Assembly: GCA_000405605.1 (NCBI GenBank)
Contig: ASPA01000041.1
Span: 1 to 8,767, forward strand
Direction of reading: 5' to 3'
From: Atribacteria bacterium SCGC AAA255-G05
GTDB lineage: Bacteria; Atribacterota; Phoenicimicrobiia; Phoenicimicrobiales; Phoenicimicrobiaceae
Length of the DNA stretch: 8,767 nt
Shown here: positions 6,407 through 8,767 of the stretch, one piece after another
Numbering within the stretch: position 1 is the stretch's first letter
How the letters are laid out: every line of letters starts with the position of its first letter
Program-made: the position numbers and the translations under genes
The notes under the pieces: model-generated
Databases searched by the model: none
Seen by the model: only the letters and a program-made list of their open reading frames with translations
What the model was told of the DNA's origin: nothing

Positions 6407-6823
6407 TTGAGTAAAGATTTTAAACCTAAACTGAAGAAGCCGAAGTTTAAAGAAGATTTGGAAATTGCCGTAACCATATTAATAATGATATCGGTTTTTT
6501 ATGTGCTGACTTATTTAGGGGTAGATAAAATATTGACTACGGCAATTGTTGCCTTATTGGGAATTTTTATGGAGATAGCCAGACAAGTTTTTTCTCAAGT
6601 TATTTTTATTATTCAATCAATTCCCTATATAGGGCCGATTGTAGCCAAAGTAATAGTCTGGCCCTTTTTTATTACTATAAATGGGATAGCGTACCTGGTG
6701 ACGTTAACCTTTATCAGAATTAGAGGAGTTAAAGAGGTAACTAACGCCAAACTTTTAACTAGTGTTTTTCTCGTTGGAATATTATTAGGATTTATTTTAG
6801 GACGGATTGTTAAATTTATATAA
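6407..6823 (+). CDS. Integral membrane protein of unknown function
   Basis: A 138-residue protein starting at TTG, supported by AAAGGA (6392-6397) 9 bases upstream. The N-terminus is Lys/Pro-rich (1-17) and probably cytoplasmic. Hydrophobic segments follow at about 20-39, 41-57, 77-104 (possibly two helices around a GPIVAK start) and 117-136. No catalytic motif or known domain is evident. It lies 59 bases after the 73-residue membrane protein and shares its strand, suggesting an operon of two small envelope proteins. No intrinsic terminator follows; a repeat array begins directly at its stop codon. Function unknown. Confidence 0.72.
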   Translation: MSKDFKPKLKKPKFKEDLEIAVTILIMISVFYVLTYLGVDKILTTAIVALLGIFMEIARQVFSQVIFIIQSIPYIGPIVAKVIVWPFFITINGIAYLVTLTFIRIRGVKEVTNAKLLTSVFLVGILLGFILGRIVKFI

Positions 6824-6824
6824 A

Positions 6825-6871
6825 AGTATCGCGTATATAATTAGTTAATCGGTTAGTTGGTTAGCTAGTTA
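6825..6871 (+). repeat. Two AGTATCG-type heptads followed by four 8-bp units ending in GTTA
   Basis: AGTATCG and CGTATAT (6825-6838) resemble the arrays at 5424 and 5558. They are followed by four phased octads: ATTAGTTA, ATCGGTTA, GTTGGTTA, GCTAGTTA (6840-6871). GTTA closes every octad. The array starts next to the stop codon of the 138-residue membrane protein. Confidence 0.75.
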
Positions 6872-6895
6872 AGAAAATAGAAGAAAGAAGCCGAA

Positions 6896-6916
6896 TTCGT
6901 ATCTCGTATCTAGCAT
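6896..6916 (-). repeat. Three ATACGAR-type heptads
   Basis: On the + strand TTCGTAT, CTCGTAT and CTAGCAT follow in register. The minus strand reads ATGCTAG, ATACGAG, ATACGAA. ATACGAA also closes the array upstream of alaX (316-322) and occurs singly at 2831-2837, so the unit recurs in the window. Confidence 0.65.
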
Positions 6917-6951
6917 ATTATATTTCCTAAAATTAAAATAAAAAGATGTAG

Positions 6952-6970
6952 GGGCGTATTGCATACGCCC
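6952..6970. repeat. GC-rich palindrome GGGCGTAT-TGC-ATACGCCC
   Basis: Perfect 8-bp inverted repeat with a 3-nt loop, much more GC-rich than its surroundings and preceded by GATGTAGG. It resembles dispersed palindromic (REP-like) intergenic elements that I recall from many environmental bacterial genomes. Only one clear copy is in this window, so dispersal is inferred. There is no T-run after it, so it is a poor terminator. Confidence 0.65.
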
Positions 6971-7002
6971 TGATAACCCGTGAATTGCATCTCGTTAAAA
7001 AA

Positions 7003-7049
7003 ACAGTAAAGTATAATATGGGGAACGGTGCATCGTACCCACAGTAAAG
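7003..7049. repeat. Hairpin flanked by 9-bp direct repeats (ACAGTAAAG)
   Basis: ACAGTAAAG occurs at 7003-7011 and 7041-7049. The 29 bp between them contain GGGAACG (7021-7027) paired with CGTACCC (7034-7040) with a single A-A mismatch, plus a TGCA loop. Direct repeats around a small palindrome resemble a target duplication of a tiny non-autonomous insertion, but the size makes chance possible. Confidence 0.4.
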
Positions 7050-7057
7050 GGAAATAA

Positions 7058-7141
7058 TACAAAGACAGAGAGGGCACAATTAAAGAATTTATAGAACGAA
7101 TTGTAAAAGAAGATGCCCAAGAGATAGTTTTGAAGCAATAA
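7058..7141 (+). pseudogene. Possible coding remnant resembling a nucleotidyltransferase N-terminus
   Basis: A 27-codon open stretch without a proper start reads IKEFIERIVKEDAQEIVLKQ then stop. Up to EIVL it resembles the start of small MNT-type nucleotidyltransferases, in which the next residues are usually FGSRAR. That continuation is missing here, as expected after a small deletion or truncation. Codon use looks protein-like and unlike the surrounding repeats. With so few residues the family link is only suggestive. Confidence 0.3.
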
Positions 7142-7162
7142 ACAAAATAAGAAATACTAAAG

Positions 7163-7191
7163 TTGACAAAATAACTCATATATAATATAAT
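7163..7191 (+). promoter_or_regulatory. Perfect consensus sigma-70 promoter of the cysteine desulfurase gene
   Basis: TTGACA (7163-7168) and TATAAT (7186-7191) are both exact and separated by the optimal 17 bp. An extra overlapping TATAAT lies at 7181-7186. Transcription should start near 7198, with a leader of about 50 nt before the ATG at 7248. No obvious operator palindrome overlaps it. Confidence 0.85.
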
Positions 7192-7247
7192 TTTTTCACG
7201 TTGTTATTTAGGAAGGCACAAAAGACATAAAAAGGGGAAGTGTTTTT

Positions 7248-8426
7248 ATGAAAAGAATTTATATGGATCATGCAGCAACCACCTCTACGGATGTAGAAGT
7301 AGTTAAGGCAATGGAGCCCTATTTCACTTTAAAATATGGGAATCCTAATAGCGTTCACTCTTTTGGACAGGAAGCAAGAGAAGCAGTAGAAGAAGCCAGA
7401 GGAAAGGTAGCCCATTTAATCGGTGCAAATCCTGCAGAAATTATTTTTACTGCCGGAGGAACTGAAGCAGACAATTATGCCATAAAAGGAATAGCCTGGG
7501 CTAACCAAAAAAAAGGGAATCATATTATTACTTCGAAGATAGAGCATCATGCGGTACTGCATTCCTGTCAGTTTTTAGAGAAACAGGGGTTTAAGGTTAC
7601 TTATTTACCGGTTGATAAATATGGCCTGATAGACTCCGAAGATGTAAAAAAAACGATTACCGATAAAACGATACTGGTAACCATTATGCATGCTAATAAT
7701 GAGATAGGCACTATTGAACCGATTAAAGAAATAGGAAAAGTAGTCAAAGATGCAGGGGTATATTTTCACACTGATTCAGTACAGACTACCGGCCATATTC
7801 CTATAGATGTCAATGATTTAGGAGTAGATATGTTATCGATGTCCGGACATAAATTTTATGGTCCTAATGGTGTAGGTGTACTGTACCTAAGGAAGGGAAC
7901 GAAGATAATTAATTTAATAGACGGCGGTGCTCAGGAAAAAAATAGAAGAGCCGGTACAGAAAATGTAGCAGGGATAGTTGGATTAGGCAAAGCTGCAGAG
8001 CTGGCAGAGAAGAGGTTGGCCAAGGGAACAGAGGATAGGGTAGTTAAATTAAGAGATAAATTGATCAAAGGGATTATGAACAAAATAGAAAATGTTCGTT
8101 TGAACGGTCACCCAACCAATAGATTACCTGGAAATGCTAATTTATGTTTTGAATTTATCGAGGGAGAATCGATGTTGTTAAGTTTGGATATGGAAGGAGT
8201 TGCTGCTTCCAGTGGTTCAGCCTGTACTTCCGGTTCTTTAAAAGCATCACATGTATTATTGGCTATTGGGCTTCCTCCCGAGATAGCTCACGGTTCTTTA
8301 AGGTTAACTTTGGGGAAAGATAATACAGAAGAAGAAATAGATTATGTAATAGATATATTGCCGGGAATTATTGAGAAACTGAGAGCGCTCTCTCCCTTTA
8401 AAGGGAATTGGAAAGGACTGAATTAG
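7248..8426 (+). CDS. nifS: Cysteine desulfurase, NifS/IscS type
   Basis: A 392-residue PLP enzyme that removes sulfur from L-cysteine as an enzyme persulfide for Fe-S cluster or tRNA thiolation pathways, in the cytoplasm. Motifs in order: YMDHAATT at the N-terminus, GGTEADN (70-76), EHHAV (99-103), HANNEIGTIEP (148-158), HTDSVQ (174-179), SGHKFYGPNGVG (199-210) with PLP lysine K202, RRAGTEN (233-239), and SSGSACTSGS (321-330) with catalytic cysteine C326. Length and motifs fit the NifS/IscS group rather than SufS. A purine-rich ribosome site (GGGGA, 7234-7238) is 9 bases before the ATG. The promoter is an exact consensus. The usual partner nifU/iscU does not follow in this window; an insertion sequence begins about 20 bp after the stop. 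NifS versus IscS naming is not decided by sequence, and nitrogen fixation is not implied. Confidence 0.95.
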   Translation: MKRIYMDHAATTSTDVEVVKAMEPYFTLKYGNPNSVHSFGQEAREAVEEARGKVAHLIGANPAEIIFTAGGTEADNYAIKGIAWANQKKGNHIITSKIEHHAVLHSCQFLEKQGFKVTYLPVDKYGLIDSEDVKKTITDKTILVTIMHANNEIGTIEPIKEIGKVVKDAGVYFHTDSVQTTGHIPIDVNDLGVDMLSMSGHKFYGPNGVGVLYLRKGTKIINLIDGGAQEKNRRAGTENVAGIVGLGKAAELAEKRLAKGTEDRVVKLRDKLIKGIMNKIENVRLNGHPTNRLPGNANLCFEFIEGESMLLSLDMEGVAASSGSACTSGSLKASHVLLAIGLPPEIAHGSLRLTLGKDNTEEEIDYVIDILPGIIEKLRALSPFKGNWKGLN

Positions 8427-8443
8427 TCGTTAGTGAATAGTTA
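8423..8443 (+). repeat. Three TTAGTCG-type heptads overlapping the nifS stop codon
   Basis: TTAGTCG, TTAGTGA, ATAGTTA follow in register, sharing TAGT at positions 2-5. The first unit contains the TAG stop of the desulfurase gene (8424-8426). It fits the 7-bp arrays elsewhere in the window and abuts the insertion-sequence repeats at 8447. Confidence 0.5.
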
Positions 8444-8446
8444 TTA

Positions 8447-8542
8447 AATATCAATACATCGTGAACCCTTCTTAGGGTCATTATAATACACAGACATCGT
8501 GAACCCTAGAGATAACGAAATATCAAGACATCGCGAACTCTA
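8447..8542. repeat. Three imperfect copies of a 23-bp GACATCGTGAACCCT-type repeat
   Basis: Copies lie at about 8447-8469, 8485-8507 and 8519-8541, spaced 38 and 34 bp. Each begins AATAYMA and contains ACATCGYGAACYCT; copies 2 and 3 continue with AGAGAT. The third overlaps the transposase stop codon (8540-8542). Their position at the end of an insertion sequence suggests end repeats or transposase binding sites. A small ACCCT/AGGGT hairpin (8465-8478) follows copy 1. Confidence 0.8.
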
Positions 8543-8767
8543 GAGATCGATCTTTGATAAATCAATAGAGCTTTTTGGTAAAGGATAATCATATTCTACT
8601 ACTAATTTAGAATCATGGTATACAAACAATTTCTCTTGGACGGTATCAATAGTAACCCAGACATATTCGTGCTCTACATTGCCAGGCATAATATATTGTT
8701 CTCCAAAGATATCTAAAACACGATCACTCCTTATAAAGCGGACAAGATGTACATATCCTGGAACAAT
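8540..8767 (-). CDS. Transposase with integrase core, C-terminal 75 residues only
   Basis: The frame is open from the right window edge to a TAG at 8542-8540, giving 75 residues with no start in the window. It reads VHLVRFIRSDRVLDIFGE, then VEHEYVWVTIDT, then KLFVYHDSKLVVEYDYPLP. I recognise this pattern as the beta-rich C-terminal tail that follows the DDE integrase core in IS481-like and related transposases. The catalytic DDE residues would lie outside the window. No frameshift is seen in the visible part, so the gene may be intact. Assignment as a transposase is fairly firm; the IS family is inferred from memory of the tail sequence. Confidence 0.72.
   Translation of the reverse strand: MVPGYVHLVRFIRSDRVLDIFGEQYIMPGNVEHEYVWVTIDTVQEKLFVYHDSKLVVEYDYPLPKSSIDLSKIDL

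Larger units (their letters stand above)
6824..7247. other. 424-bp gap: repeat arrays, two palindromes, coding remnant, nifS promoter
   Basis: From left to right the gap holds heptad/octad arrays (6825-6871), an inverted heptad array (6896-6916), a GGGCGTAT palindrome (6952-6970), a second hairpin flanked by 9-bp direct repeats (7003-7049), a short coding-like stretch (7058-7141), and the consensus promoter and ribosome site of the cysteine desulfurase gene. It has the look of a site that has repeatedly accepted small insertions. I see no intact gene in it. Confidence 0.7.
8447..8767 (-). mobile_element. One end of an insertion sequence with an integrase-core transposase
   Basis: The element comprises the transposase 3' part (8540-8767) and the triple repeat beyond its stop. 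The outer boundary is placed at the first repeat copy, about 20 bp after the nifS stop, but the exact terminal base is not determinable. The remainder of the element lies right of the window. The position suggests insertion directly behind nifS. Confidence 0.6.

Noticed and set aside
6910..7179. 89-residue minus-strand open frame in the repeat-rich gap
   Set aside because: It runs through both palindromes and the nifS -35 box, has no recognisable domain and looks like chance.
8465..8478. ACCCT/AGGGT hairpin as the nifS terminator
   Set aside because: The stem is 5 bp and no T-run follows; it is part of the insertion-sequence repeat region.
8447..8542. Three spaced repeats that could be a short CRISPR array
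   Set aside because: The copies are imperfect, the spacers are only about 11-15 bp, there are just three units, no cas gene is present, and the position at a transposase gene end explains them better.

Overview
The window looks like bacterial chromosome from an AT-rich organism (about one third G+C by eye). Coding regions carry good Shine-Dalgarno sites and the gaps are AT-rich and full of repeats. Gene content (long AlaX-type editing protein, bacterial NSS transporter, site-2 protease, NifS-type cysteine desulfurase) fits an anaerobic, probably uncultured lineage. An Atribacterota/JS1-like or similar host is my guess only; nothing here fixes the taxonomy.

Layout. Positions 1-344 are a repeat-rich leader. 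Next, on the + strand, come a long alanyl-tRNA editing protein (345-1574, TTG start) and, 11 bases later, an M48 zinc metallopeptidase (1586-2734), probably one operon. A strong bidirectional terminator (2771-2809) separates them from a convergent sodium-dependent NSS/SNF transporter (2858-4204, minus), which has its own promoter and leader. Further along the minus strand is a site-2-protease-like M50 membrane peptidase. Its only in-frame ATG lies downstream of the catalytic HELGH motif. The real gene runs 4560-5330 and appears to start at ATT behind a 7-base Shine-Dalgarno match. Divergent from it are an acylphosphatase (5614-5928), then two small unrecognised membrane proteins (6126-6347 and 6407-6823). 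A 424-bp gap (6824-7247) holds repeats, two palindromes, a possible coding remnant and a perfect consensus promoter (TTGACA, 17 bp, TATAAT) for the cysteine desulfurase gene at 7248-8426. The window ends in the 3' part of an insertion sequence on the minus strand: a 75-residue tail of an integrase-core transposase, with three imperfect copies of a GACATCGTGAACCCT-type repeat at its end, about 20 bp after the desulfurase stop.

How the genes relate. There is no single pathway. The editing protein and acylphosphatase are housekeeping hydrolases, M48 and M50 are envelope or membrane proteases, NSS imports an amino acid or amine with sodium, and NifS supplies sulfur for Fe-S clusters. No scaffold gene (nifU/iscU) follows nifS inside the window; the insertion sequence lies there instead.

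Most unusual observations: (1) the ATT start of the M50 protease; (2) short tandem arrays of 7-bp units (8 bp in one case), mostly with a GTA core, in several of the gaps, differing in sequence from gap to gap; (3) the triple repeat at the insertion-sequence end. I found no CRISPR array, tRNA, rRNA or defence system.
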